Shown: positions 28,651 to 38,779 of the stretch, in pieces
How the letters are laid out: each line of letters begins with the position of its first letter
Position numbering within the stretch: position 1 is the first letter of the stretch
Origin: Rhexocercosporidium sp. MPI-PUGE-AT-0058
Lineage: Eukaryota > Ascomycota > Leotiomycetes > Helotiales
Assembly: GCA_020746875.1 (NCBI GenBank)
Contig: JAGTJL010000007.1
Span: 2,480,001 to 2,544,000 of the forward strand
DNA length: 64,000 nucleotides
Direction of reading: 5' to 3'
Made by a program: the position numbers and the translations under genes
Notes under the pieces: model-generated
What the model saw: only the letters and a program-made list of their open reading frames with translations
Database searches by the model: none
What the model was told of the DNA's origin: nothing

Positions 28651-29504
28651 ATTGGCGAGTTCCTGCGAAATATGACCGTGGTCTGGACGTGCTCGAGCAC
28701 GGGGAAAGCAACGCAGCTATTCGCAGATGGTGTTAAGAAGGAGCCATAGTCGTTCTCGTCCTGCTCGAAGTGATTGAGGCTTGGTTTGGTGTTGAACCAG
28801 AGCCAGAGCCTTGTCTCCGGAGATGGCTGGACATTGTTCCGGTCAGTTTTGGCGGGAGGCTGCGCGCTAGAGTCTTCTGGGCGTAGTGTCGGGGACTTGC
28901 TAGGTGTTCGCTTGACTGCTAGTAACAGGAGACTGGAAGTCAACAAAAAGAAACAACTCCTCAAAGAATAGTGCTGATTGGGGGCCAATCATTTCTGCGC
29001 CTTATTGCGTCTTGAAGTGGAAGAAGAGTCGAGGCTGCGAAATGTTCAAAAGGAAACGTTTGCAAGGCTATTGCTCTCCGTGTGCCAACTTGCGATCTCT
29101 GATGAATATGTTTGTTAGCAAGGGCTCCAAGACTAGATGCCCTTTATACAACGACCTATCTTGAGTAAGCTCTCGCTGGGTGAGAATGAGGCTTGATGCT
29201 TGTCCTCTTTCTTAGTACTTTAATATTGCTTTTCCTCTGAGCCAGAGTTTCAGTTTCACATTCCCTCTCCAGAACAGCCAATTAGGTATTTGATTTTCCA
29301 CGAAGTTCACGCCTCCTGAATAGTAGTCTGCCTTCAGGAGGCCACCCGATCGGCTCAATTAACTCCAACGAACTGATGTCCCTTTTTTTCTCCAAGCCAA
29401 CGAGCATTGTTTGCATTGTCTTTGCAGATACTTTGTGACCGGGTGAAATGAAACTCTCTTTTTCAGTGACCACGGAAAATTTCAGTCACGAGGAAGTATA
29501 AATT

Positions 29505-29519
29505 CCCCGCAAACCCCGC
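29505..29519 (-). promoter_or_regulatory. Paired CreA/Cre1-type sites (CCCCGC x2)
   Basis: CCCCGCAAACCCCGC reads on the minus strand as two GCGGGG cores, fitting the SYGGRG consensus of the carbon catabolite repressor CreA. They lie about 950 bp upstream of the GH43 start. The motif match is seen directly; a role in glucose repression is inference, and such short sites also occur by chance. Confidence 0.3.
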
Positions 29520-30149
29520 TTTCAAAAAGATTTTAGACCTCACCATCTACTTCGTCCAAGGGTAAACTATTCCGGAATACGCGTCTGTGCTTCCCACGTT
29601 GACTTGAGCTTGACATTGATAAAAAATTTCAAATACTGACGATTTATCGGTCGAAAGCCCCTGTTATTACTAGAATATCCGATAAGTGCACGGCACGAGA
29701 AATCCGGAATAGATTGAGTTTGTACAAAGTACACAGATCAATTCTTGCCTTCAGGGGCTTCGTCTAATCGACATTTCCGACCCATTCATATGCCCCTTTC
29801 TTCTGGGTTTGTTCGGTCACAGCATCGCCAGAACTGGACAAATTTTGAGATACCGGTTTCAGTATCTTGTGGTATCATGGATCAATGTCAACTCGGCTGA
29901 GGAGCCTAAGCACTTCGGAGCAGCTCGCCTGAGCAATATTTCCCAGGTTCTCACATATTCTGCTTCTCGCTTTTTAGCCAGTTCCACTCAATCTAACCTC
30001 CGATCTCTTATATTAAATACTCCCTTAATAAAGTTTGGCCGTCAATCAGAGCACTCACTGTAACCCTGCGGTATCTGTTACTCCGTGCCGGAGTAAAGAC
30101 TTTATAGGCGCACCTCTCCCGAGCCCGGTAATCATCCTGGTGAGAAAGC

Positions 30150-30162
30150 GGCTAGCGGCTAA
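30150..30162 (+). promoter_or_regulatory. Tandem XlnR/Xyr1-type GGCTAR motifs
   Basis: GGCTAGCGGCTAA contains GGCTAG (30150-30155) and GGCTAA (30157-30162), two copies of the core bound by the xylanolytic activator XlnR/Xyr1, about 300 bp before the GH43 ATG. The position and the enzyme class downstream make regulation by pentose/xylan signals plausible. Confidence 0.4.
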
Positions 30163-30333
30163 ATCATTGTTTCATCTATTTCACTCCCCATTTGACAGGA
30201 CGAGGAACATCTTTTCCATCCAAAATAGGCTTTAAAAAGATCTAGAAGTTCACTTTGAGTGATTAATTGTCAGCTGGCTGCTACAGGGTTTGGCCAGTAC
30301 GGGAGGCACTCGTGAGCGCCGCCGATTCAGTAT

Positions 30334-30341
30334 CTTATAAA
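30334..30341 (+). promoter_or_regulatory. TATA-like element of the GH43 gene
   Basis: CTTATAAA lies about 125 bp upstream of the ATG at 30464, at a distance consistent with a leader of roughly 90 nt. Confidence 0.4.
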
Positions 30342-30463
30342 GCCCATTATGCCACCATGAAAAGTTCTCAAAGCTTTGTTTCTTAAGTCATCGATTCTCA
30401 TACTGCAGTTCTCAAAGTCGTTTGTCGATCGCTTCCAATCCCATATACAATTCGGGGCCTACA

Positions 30464-31798
30464 ATGAAGTGTTTACTTTCGCTTGCGCTCTTGGTAGCCA
30501 ACATTGGCAGAGCCTTCGCAGATAACCCCATCATTCAAACCATTTACACGGCAGATCCAGCTCCATACGTGTACAATGACACCATCTGGCTCTTCGCAGA
30601 CCACGACGAGGATGCAGCGAGTAGCTTCTTCCTGATGAAAGAATGGCGTCTATACTCCAGCACCGATGTGGTCAATTGGCAAGAGTGGGGGACAATAGCG
30701 AGCCTAGCATCGACCTTCAAGTGGGCCAGTGACAGAGCTTGGGCACCGCAGACAGTTGAGCGCAACGGTATCTTCTACATGTACTGCCCTGTACAGGTGA
30801 GTAGTGGTGCCATGGCAATTGGCGTTGCCACCAGCAAGACTATCACCGGCCCATATGTGGATGCCCTAGGGAAGCCGCTGGTGCAGAACAACAACATCGA
30901 CCCGACTGTCCTTATCGACGACGACGGCCAGGCTTACTTGTACTGGGCAAATCCGGGGCTTTATTATGTCAAGCTAAACAAGGACATGATCTCATACAGC
31001 GGCTCAGTCGTCAGCGTCAACCCCAAGCCCAGCGGCCTCGTAGAAGCGCCCTGGCTCCACAAGCGTAACGGCAAGTACTACCTCTCATACGCTTCCAACG
31101 GAATTCCAGAAAGTATCTCGTACTCGACGGCCACAAGCCCTACTGGCCCATGGACGGGCAAGGGAGGGCTCATCATGGCCGCTTCAGGTGGTTCCTTCAC
31201 CAACCACCAGGGCATCATCGACTATAAAAACCACTCTCTCTTCTTCTACCACAACGGTGCACTTCCAGGCGGCGGCGGCTATCACCGCTCTATCTGTGTT
31301 GAGGATTTCTCGTACGGCTCCGATGGTTCCATCCCCACCATGAAAATGACGACGACGGGTGCCGTCCAGATTGGCAGCCTCAACCCTTACGTCCAAACTT
31401 CGGCTACCACCATTGCCTTCTCTTCAGGCGTCAAGACGACAAAGTACAGCGAAGGGTTCATGGGAGTGACCAATACCAACGCCAACGGGGCATATATCAA
31501 GGTCAAGGGCGTTGACTTTGGCTCCACCGGCGCCGCATCACTTTCCGTTCGCGTGGCCAGCTCCAGCGGCAGCGGTAAGCTCATCGCGAGCCTGGGTAGT
31601 AAGACCGGTACCGTGGTCGCGACTTGCAACGTCGCATCGACGGGCGGCACGCAGAAATGGGAGACAGTCAACTGCGCCGTCACCGGTGCCAAGGGCAAGA
31701 ATGACTTGTACTGGACCTTCTCGGGCAATTTTGGCTTTGCTTGGTGGCGCTTTACCGCTACCAGTGCGACGACTGTGGCTCGTGATTTTGAGGCATGA
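30464..31798 (+). CDS. Secreted GH43 glycoside hydrolase with C-terminal CBM6-like module
   Basis: Intronless, 444 aa from ATG 30464. An in-frame ATG at 30422 would put 14 extra residues before the signal peptide (MKCLLSLALLVANIGRAFA), so 30464 is preferred. The five-bladed GH43 catalytic domain shows the expected trio: Asp31 in YTADPAPYVYND (base), Asp146 in NNNIDPTVLIDDDG (pKa modulator) and Glu194 in GLVEAPWLHKRNGKYYL (acid). The segment from about 320 (VKTTKYSEGF...FAWWRFT) resembles CBM6, so the enzyme probably acts on arabinoxylan or related hemicellulose as an arabinofuranosidase or xylosidase. The exact specificity cannot be read from the sequence. Codon usage is C/G-rich at third positions, suggesting high expression. 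Upstream XlnR- and CreA-like motifs fit a plant-cell-wall-degrading role. Confidence 0.92.
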   Translation: MKCLLSLALLVANIGRAFADNPIIQTIYTADPAPYVYNDTIWLFADHDEDAASSFFLMKEWRLYSSTDVVNWQEWGTIASLASTFKWASDRAWAPQTVERNGIFYMYCPVQVSSGAMAIGVATSKTITGPYVDALGKPLVQNNNIDPTVLIDDDGQAYLYWANPGLYYVKLNKDMISYSGSVVSVNPKPSGLVEAPWLHKRNGKYYLSYASNGIPESISYSTATSPTGPWTGKGGLIMAASGGSFTNHQGIIDYKNHSLFFYHNGALPGGGGYHRSICVEDFSYGSDGSIPTMKMTTTGAVQIGSLNPYVQTSATTIAFSSGVKTTKYSEGFMGVTNTNANGAYIKVKGVDFGSTGAASLSVRVASSSGSGKLIASLGSKTGTVVATCNVASTGGTQKWETVNCAVTGAKGKNDLYWTFSGNFGFAWWRFTATSATTVARDFEA

Positions 31799-33310
31799 GT
31801 TCGTACCTAGTCAACAAATGTTTGAGGAAAACTTCAATTGTTCAAATATAATTCAAATGCAATTTAAGTTGACTTGATTTGAGTTTAGATGAACTCTACT
31901 AGATCTCTTTCGCCAGCATTTTATCCTTATTAATCTGCTTCGGGGCTTCGTGCCGTCCTTCTTGGCCTTTCCTGCCGTCTCGAAAATCTGCTCGAGAAGT
32001 AGGTCGCCCTTTGAGTAAAATATTTATGTTCCTCATCATTCAGGCTAAACCTAGCCTCGATAGACTCTTCTCCTGTTTAGTCCTCTCTGTGTATCTTACG
32101 CTTAACAAATGTTGTCTTTATGTCCATTCCACTATATAATCTTAATCGCATCTCTTCGTTGTCTTTTGTCTTTTTGATCGACCCTCGTAAAGATATCATG
32201 TTGATTATGTTTTTTTTTAATAGCTGTTAGAGGATTGACTCGTAGATTTCAGCAATTCTAAGGGCTTGTTGACTTTACAATGGTTGAAATCATTGAAAAT
32301 TTGAAAGTTCATTGCACTTTTGCAACGCATGAATCTAGACCACTCCGCATTCCCTGAAAGGAAGAATCATCTACCGCAATTCCGTCTAGCAGAACGATAA
32401 TTGCTTAAAGTCTTGGTTCTCAACCTGACCCCTACCATTGTTCAATGACTTCGCCGAACACTGCTCTGACTGTTCTTATCTCCGATCTCAAGATGCTGAT
32501 ATAAGTGTTTCTGCTCTCGAGACATAACTAGCGAGCATTTATTCTCTCCAACTGGGGATGTCTAGAATGGGTCAGCACACTAGGTCCACGTCGGTCCCCA
32601 CTTCCGAAAAGGCCAGGCAAGAGGACGACAAGAGTTCACGCACGCTAATCATTTATCAACCAACTCACAGCATCTTCGATAACTTCTTGACCGTCTCCAG
32701 CGCCATACATCATCTCAAGACGCTATCCTGGCCAAGTTCTGTTCATGCAAAGGATATGCGCTAATTGATCTTCGGTTTCCATAAGGTTACATCTTGAATT
32801 CGTTGGAGTTGCTCATCTCTTTGGGGATAATGTTCCTCCAAACCCTCCACTTGCACTTCCACCCTGCTATTCTTCTTTGCCTGTCTGCCTTATCATCTAA
32901 CATTATCTTTAAACTCGTCAATCGTATTGCTTTACTTTTATAGCATATCTGTCTTGGTGTTCTGCGCTATTGCTTGGGATTGGATGGTCGGAAGTGGGAT
33001 GAGTTCTTTCAATGATGATCCACAACACCGAGACAAGATTACGCAACCAAGCCTCAAGGATTGATGCAAAAGAAACTTTGGATCGGTTTTTGGAATATTC
33101 AAGTAGATTAACGTCAGTTTCTCATCCTCTGATAGGGTTGCGAGTAGGAGTTGCATTGCTTGGACAAGCCGTCCGATAACGCAAACCCCTCTACAGATGC
33201 CGCAATCCATCCCCGCATTAGCGAGATCAGGGACAAAATTGATATATAAGTTGACATGAGGACTTTGAATGCTAACACCTCTTCAATCGTGGTTTCTGAC
33301 TGCTATCGCT
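31799..33310. other. Intergenic region between GH43 and MFS genes
   Basis: About 1.5 kb, AT-rich with T-runs near 32210. Short open frames at 32558-32764 (+) and 32938-33210 (-) show no family features. It contains the GH43 3' UTR and the MFS promoter. Confidence 0.4.
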
Positions 33311-35254
33311 ATGGGTGCTCTAGAGCTTTTAGAAAAAGGTGAAGTACCTTCGCGATCCGATCTCGAGCTGTCTTTGTCTACAATCACTCCAGCACAAGAG
33401 AATCATTCGAACAAGCTACATTTCGTTCAACGCAGCGACGTGATTCCCGAGTACGATGTGTCTAAGGAGAATATCACGGGCTATGATGCCGAGCTCATGC
33501 GAGCGAGAGCATCCTTGACTGCGGCAGAGGAGGAAAAGTTGTTGCGAAGAGTTGATTGGCGTATCGTTCCTCTTTGCGCTGTCATGTATGCCGTGAAGAG
33601 CATCGATGCATCCAATGTAGGTATTGTTTGATTTTTGGATTTACATCACTGACTCAAGCTTAGGTCTCCAATGCTCGCATCATGGACCGAGGAACACCGC
33701 ACAACATCATGACGGAACTGAAGATGACCGCAGATCAGTATAATTTGGTGACTACGATGTACTACGTGAGTTCCTGACTCTGAGGCACAATGTGAGATGA
33801 GACAGTCTAATACGTTTGAGATCCCTTACATTCTTGCTGAAGTACCGTCCAATCTTCTTCTCAAGAAGGTTCGACCATCTGTCTGGCAAGCTCGAATTAT
33901 GGCAAGTCAATCCTGGTGCTACAGAACTCAGCATATTTGCTAACAATTCAGATATCCTGGGGTATCGTTCTACTCTGTCACGCCGCTGTCACCAACCGCC
34001 AAGGCCTATACGCCGTCCGTTTCTTCTTGGGTCTGTTCGAAGCTGGTCTTTGGCCAGGAATGCTTCTTCATTTGTGCTACTGGTACCGCCCAGATGAGAT
34101 CGCACCTCGCGTGGTTTGGGTGACCCTCCTAGGGAACTTCAGTCCCATCGTTAGTGGTATCCTAGCTTTCGCGTTCAACGGTGCAAACAAAGGCTTATCT
34201 GCTTGGAAATGGTACTACAAAATTAACCCTTACAAATCTACGCATTAACAACTGACCGTATGACAGGCTCATACTCACCGAAGGTCTCTTCACGATTCTT
34301 CTGGGACTCATTGTCTTCTTCTGTCTACCTGACTGTGAGAGCTCAACCAACCCGAGTCAACTCAGATCCAACTGATCATTCCTAGTTCCCGCAACAGCGA
34401 AATGGCTCTCAGACAAGGAAAAAGCTTTCTTACAAGCACGACTCCCCCGAAACTCGCCGCGCGCAGTAGAAGCAAGTTTCTCGATGACAGAATTCCTCGT
34501 CTCTTTCAAGGACATTAAGATCTGGCTTTTCCTTTTTTGCTGGGCATTCTACACCGTCGGAACAACGGGCTTGCAATTCTACCAGCCAACTGTCATTGCC
34601 AATCTGGGCTTTACGTTCGTCTCCTCTCCCTTAAATAGTAAAGATCTTAAACTGACATTTTCTCTCTCGCTTGGCAGCGGAATCGCCAAAGTCCAACTTC
34701 TCAACATCCCACCCGCAATTTTCTCTTGCGTACTGACGATCGTCTTCGGTATCTTTGCCGACACTGGCAAAATCCCTCAGCCTCTGATTCCACTCGGATT
34801 TATGATAATCATTCAAGCTTGTTATGCAGTCCTGTACACCTTTCCAAGCACAGGCGGTGTCTACACGGCCACGATTCTTGCAGGTGGATTTTCAGCAGCA
34901 TGGTATACCATGATGTGGCCGTGGCGTGTACAGACCACATCGGGTGCAACTGGTTCGGCATTTGCAATCGCATTCGCTAACTCCTATGGGCAGATCGGTG
35001 GCGCTGTTGGCTCCCAGCTCTTCAATTCGCGATATGCGCCTCGCTATGCGACCAGTTTCGGTATCGCGATGGGCTTCATCGGTGCGGCTATTGTCATGAA
35101 CATCGTTACTTGGGGTTTTACTTGGAGAGTGGATGTTGAGACTAGGAGATTGAAGAGGGAGAGGATCAAGGCTGCTAAAAGAGGAGAGGCGGTGTTGGAT
35201 GACGTGGACATCTCGCAGTTGTCCACGGGTAGAGAGAAGAGGGGCGCGTCTTGA
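33311..35254 (+). CDS. MFS transporter of the anion:cation symporter (allantoate permease/Dal5-like) type
   Basis: Seven exons: 33311-33616, 33664-33765, 33806-33901, 33952-34211, 34267-34334, 34386-34614, 34678-35254, all in phase, giving 545 aa. A start at 33269 is also open and would add 14 residues. The cytosolic N-terminus is followed by LRRVDWRIVPLCAVMYAVKSIDASNVSNARI, the entry into TM1 seen in Dal5/Tna1-type transporters. RFFLGLFEAGLWPGM matches the family's TM4 motif, and LCYWYRPDE follows. About 12 membrane helices are expected. The charged tail RRLKRERIKAAKRGE is cytosolic. Substrates in this family include allantoate, nicotinate and other small organic acids; this one's is unknown. 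Intron 3 has a GC donor (ATG|GCAAGT). Intron 6 (63 nt) has no in-frame stop, so its retention would add 21 residues. Confidence 0.9.
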
Positions 35255-36549
35255 ATAAATAATCACGGTGATTTGAAGAAAAGGGAAGTTCGTGGGCTGC
35301 GGGATATGAGAGAGACTTTCACGACAAAACGGGCTTGAAGAACGCGGGAATTGGTGATGCACTGCTGACTTTTGGAGCAAAATTCGGGTTTGGACCTACG
35401 GCACTTTAATCGTTGAAAAAAGAAGAAAATTGCATCATAAATTTCTCCAGATATACCACCAGCTGTTTAATAGCGGATTACCCAACACCTTGCCCCATCG
35501 AAGTGCAGTTTGCTGTTGGCGCCCCCTTTGTTGACCTCGCTTAGTCGTCTCCACTTTTGGCATTGCCAAGGATAGGTAAGGTTTTCAATTTATTTCACGC
35601 ATGGAATGTTCCATGACCTGAATTGGCAATTACCACGACTAAAGTCTAACACCCACTCACCAACGGAGAAATCTCCCACGAGCTTTTGAGTCTTGCCTCC
35701 TGATGAGCGTCCATTTTCGTCCCACCAATTTAATCTACCCCGCACTCATCCTTCTTGGGCGAAACAGCATCCTCATTTCTCAAACATTCGCCACTTCTAG
35801 CTTAAATTCAATCAATACCCATATTGAACTCGGTATCATCACCCGCAAAGACACTATACTTGACTGTACTAATTCTCTGTTTTTGCGGGGAAGGAAGCGA
35901 GGTGATCTACTGCGGCAATTTTACTTAGGCTATTTCACTTTGTCACCTACGAGGAGTAGGTGCCTGATATAAGACAGGATACCTTATACTTTTCGATCCG
36001 AAACAAATTAATCTACCCGTCAAGGCTATTGTATGGAGCTTACTGATTTTATTATGGTTTGTTAATCTGATAAAATTTCTCCAGTCGCGTGGCTTGCCGA
36101 GACATAAAGGTTTCGAAAACCTCAATAAGTAGCTTGCAGGCTGCCAGAATGTGCTAGACATACATACTATTCTCCTTGTACAAAATTTTGACCGACGCTC
36201 TTTTATCGACAATTCCTCGTTTCACTGCACCTTACGCTTTCTACCTGCTTCTGTGTACTATGTCCTCTTGGACTTGCGTAATTGTCTACTAGGTCAGTTA
36301 GCAATCCCTAGTTCACTTGCATTTCTGAGCGCTGTTACAAATGTTTTCTTGCCTTATTTTGGGACCTCAATTCTTAGAGCGTCTAGGCGAAGGAGACGAA
36401 GCCTGCGGATGGGAGGAAGGTTTCCCTTTCTCCAGTGAGACGGGGTCTAGCCAGCTATGATCGCCACACTATTGGTTACACAGACCTTGAATTTGGAAAC
36501 CATTTGATGTGAAGGAGACCGGATGATCATTCTGAGGAGCCTGACTTGC

Positions 36550-36831
36550 TCAATTTCCAAATCGAGCTTCAATCTCGTCGGCCGCGAGCGCAGGTACGAG
36601 GCGTGGATATCCATAGGTGGAGTTACCTGGTACGAAGGAAAGCACCTTCGCTGCTTGTCGTCTTGTGATCCAGTTAAATTTACCAGCTTGCCCGAAGACG
36701 GCAGTCGCCAAGTTCATTGCTACCTGTGCTGCGGCACAGTTTGTTGTCGGAATCAGCGCAGTAGTTTGTGTTACCTCAGACCCAACTCCCACGTACCCCC
36801 CACGTTCCCAGGCACGGCAGCTCCAAGGCAG
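36550..36831 (-). pseudogene. Unassigned coding-like fragment, possible gene remnant
   Basis: The minus strand is open for 93 codons after a TAA and ends in TGA. It reads like genuine protein: TTNCAAAQVAMNLATAVFGQ, then KFNWITRRQAAKVLSFVPGN and STYGYPRLVPALAADEIEARF, with no low-complexity sequence. No ATG start is seen at its upstream end, and no convincing splice partner was found. It could be the 3' exon of a broken or fast-evolving gene. I do not recognise the family. Confidence 0.3.
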
Positions 36832-37675
36832 TTACACAGATCCCCTGCATGCAGACTCGTAAATCCCAAAAGAGGATATATACGGGACATCGAGAAGTCA
36901 CACGGTCGGAGTAAGAACTGCTTTGTGTACCGTGGTCAGAGTGTGTTCAGATGAGAGCTTGTACGAGGGACTAATTGAGCCTCTGCTGGCTATGTCTTCA
37001 CAAGGATGGAACTTGAAGGAAAATGGAATTTCTGGGGTTACCAAAGCAGAAGGAGATTGGAAATTCCAGCTTCCAGTTTTTTTTTACGCTACCCAAGCTC
37101 ATCCAATGACCATCAGTTGGTCGAATCCTTGTGGTCGGGCGACAATATTTCTAGGGCTGACAGCAGTCATTCAAGTCAAGTCAGTACCCTTGCAGCAGCC
37201 ATGCTTATTATTTCCTGTCCCCACTACCGTACCTCATCCGAAGTTGACATTGCTGCACAAGCTCAACTGAGGCTTTCGATTTCGACTCAACACGTCTACA
37301 CGACCCGCTCGCGAAAACTACTCAACCATCTTGCTGGTCGACCACATGAAAGGATTCCACGTGCAGATTTCCCAATTGTCTTGAACGCGGGCCGCTCCTT
37401 GCCGATTGCATGAGTTCATTCTACTGGAACGCCACATCCTGCAAGAGCCGGGGCTAACAACCACGGGGGACCTTCCGGATACTACCTTGGCACTTACTGG
37501 GACGGCTTCGAAAAATAGTGGATAGCGGTATCAGAGTGATGAGATGTCAAAACTTATTTTGATGCTGAATTTGGAGGTCGGACTCTGGATCTCTTTCTGT
37601 GATGAGGCAGTTGTTCAAACACTCTTGATTGACTTGACTGTAGTAAAGTATCAATAGACGACCAAGCCGGATGTC

Positions 37676-37885
37676 TTACCGAAAGATTCGGCCATTGTCA
37701 TCCCAGATGGCAACAATCTCATATCTCCATGGTGGCCCTTCGCCGGAACTGAGCATTGTGATCGAGTAAGCAAAGATAAGCTTATGTTTGCCACATTGCT
37801 GCTTCCCAAGTCTCTGATCGGTACCGACATATTCAGAATGTGTCAGCTCGTATAGCTTGAAGTAGAATATCGGATCGTTATGGCT
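37676..37885 (-). pseudogene. Unassigned coding-like fragment (last-exon remnant?)
   Basis: Open minus-strand stretch of 69 codons plus stop: DPIFYFKLYELTHSEYVG, CGKHKLIFAYSITMLSSG, PPWRYEIVAIWDDNGRIF. It is bounded upstream by TAA with an AG just before the first codon, so it could be a last exon. Further upstream another frame (IDQRDTDTSDLTARWTDNQD) also looks protein-like but is broken by stops. Together this suggests a decayed gene over about 37.68-38.2 kb. Family unknown. Confidence 0.3.
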
Positions 37886-38779
37886 TTACTACTTGAGGTT
37901 TGTGGACTTGGATTTCTATCTTCAGCAGCCACTAAAACTTGTGACAGGAGCTAAGCGAGCGTCTGGTTTAGTTCATTGGCTAGAGTCGATTTCCACTCTC
38001 GGTCGTTGGATTCTCCGTCTGATATCAGAAGTCGAAATGACGTTCATCTTGGTTGTCAGTCCATCTGGCGGTCAAGTCAGAGGTATCGGTATCTCGCTGG
38101 TCAATACTTGGCGGCTCATGCTTGTAAATCAGAATGAGTGGAAGGTCTGCAAGTTTCGAAGTTACATTTTGGAACTACTTGATCCGCGAGTGCGGGCACG
38201 ACACAGTCCCTTCTCGAGATCGCAGTCAACTTGTACATTCAAATAATCGAGCCCTGTGACCAATTAGGCCAGTCTGATTAGTTTCTTAGCTGTTCTGAGC
38301 TTGGTGCAGTCAAAAGAAAGCAGGTGTCCAAGACGGAAAGCCGCAAGTCTAGGCCGATGAACACAAGCAATCTTCAACGCTGAATGAGAAGCACATCTGA
38401 AGAAGCCTCATTGGGATTGGCTCTCCTCTTCCATGTGGACACCCAAGTTCATTTTAAGAACTCTCCGTAGGCTCGAATAATTGTTCTAGGCCCTCAGTCA
38501 AGAACATGAAGCCATTCATTCCCAAAAGCCCATTTCCTAATAGTGCTCGGATGTCACCCTCCACCCCACCTGCAGCTGCATGTGCGTCTCTCAAAATTTA
38601 ACTTCCGTGTTCTATGAGCATATTTATTGCGTTGGCTGGTGTCGGAAAATGTATACAGGCTGATGAGATTTGCAGCACTAGGAACCTCGCCTCTAAGCTT
38701 TATGATATAAATCCCACGATTCCCCACCTCGCTCTGGGATATCAGCATCGAGATCATCACACTCACCATCATTTTCATT

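Larger units (their letters stand above)
28651..30463. other. Divergent intergenic region between CTK3 and the GH43 gene
   Basis: About 1.8 kb with no supported gene. It contains the CTK3 upstream region and the GH43 upstream region with candidate regulatory motifs, listed separately. Open frames at 28599-28988 and 29282-29473 have no recognisable features. Confidence 0.4.
35255..38779. other. 3.5-kb interval with two coding-like fragments
   Basis: There is no complete gene between the MFS and peroxidase genes. Two minus-strand open stretches with protein-like composition (36550-36831 and 37676-37885) are listed separately. Other open frames (36523-36954, 37006-37413, 37893-38246, all +) overlap or flank them and have no recognisable motifs. 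Confidence 0.4.
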
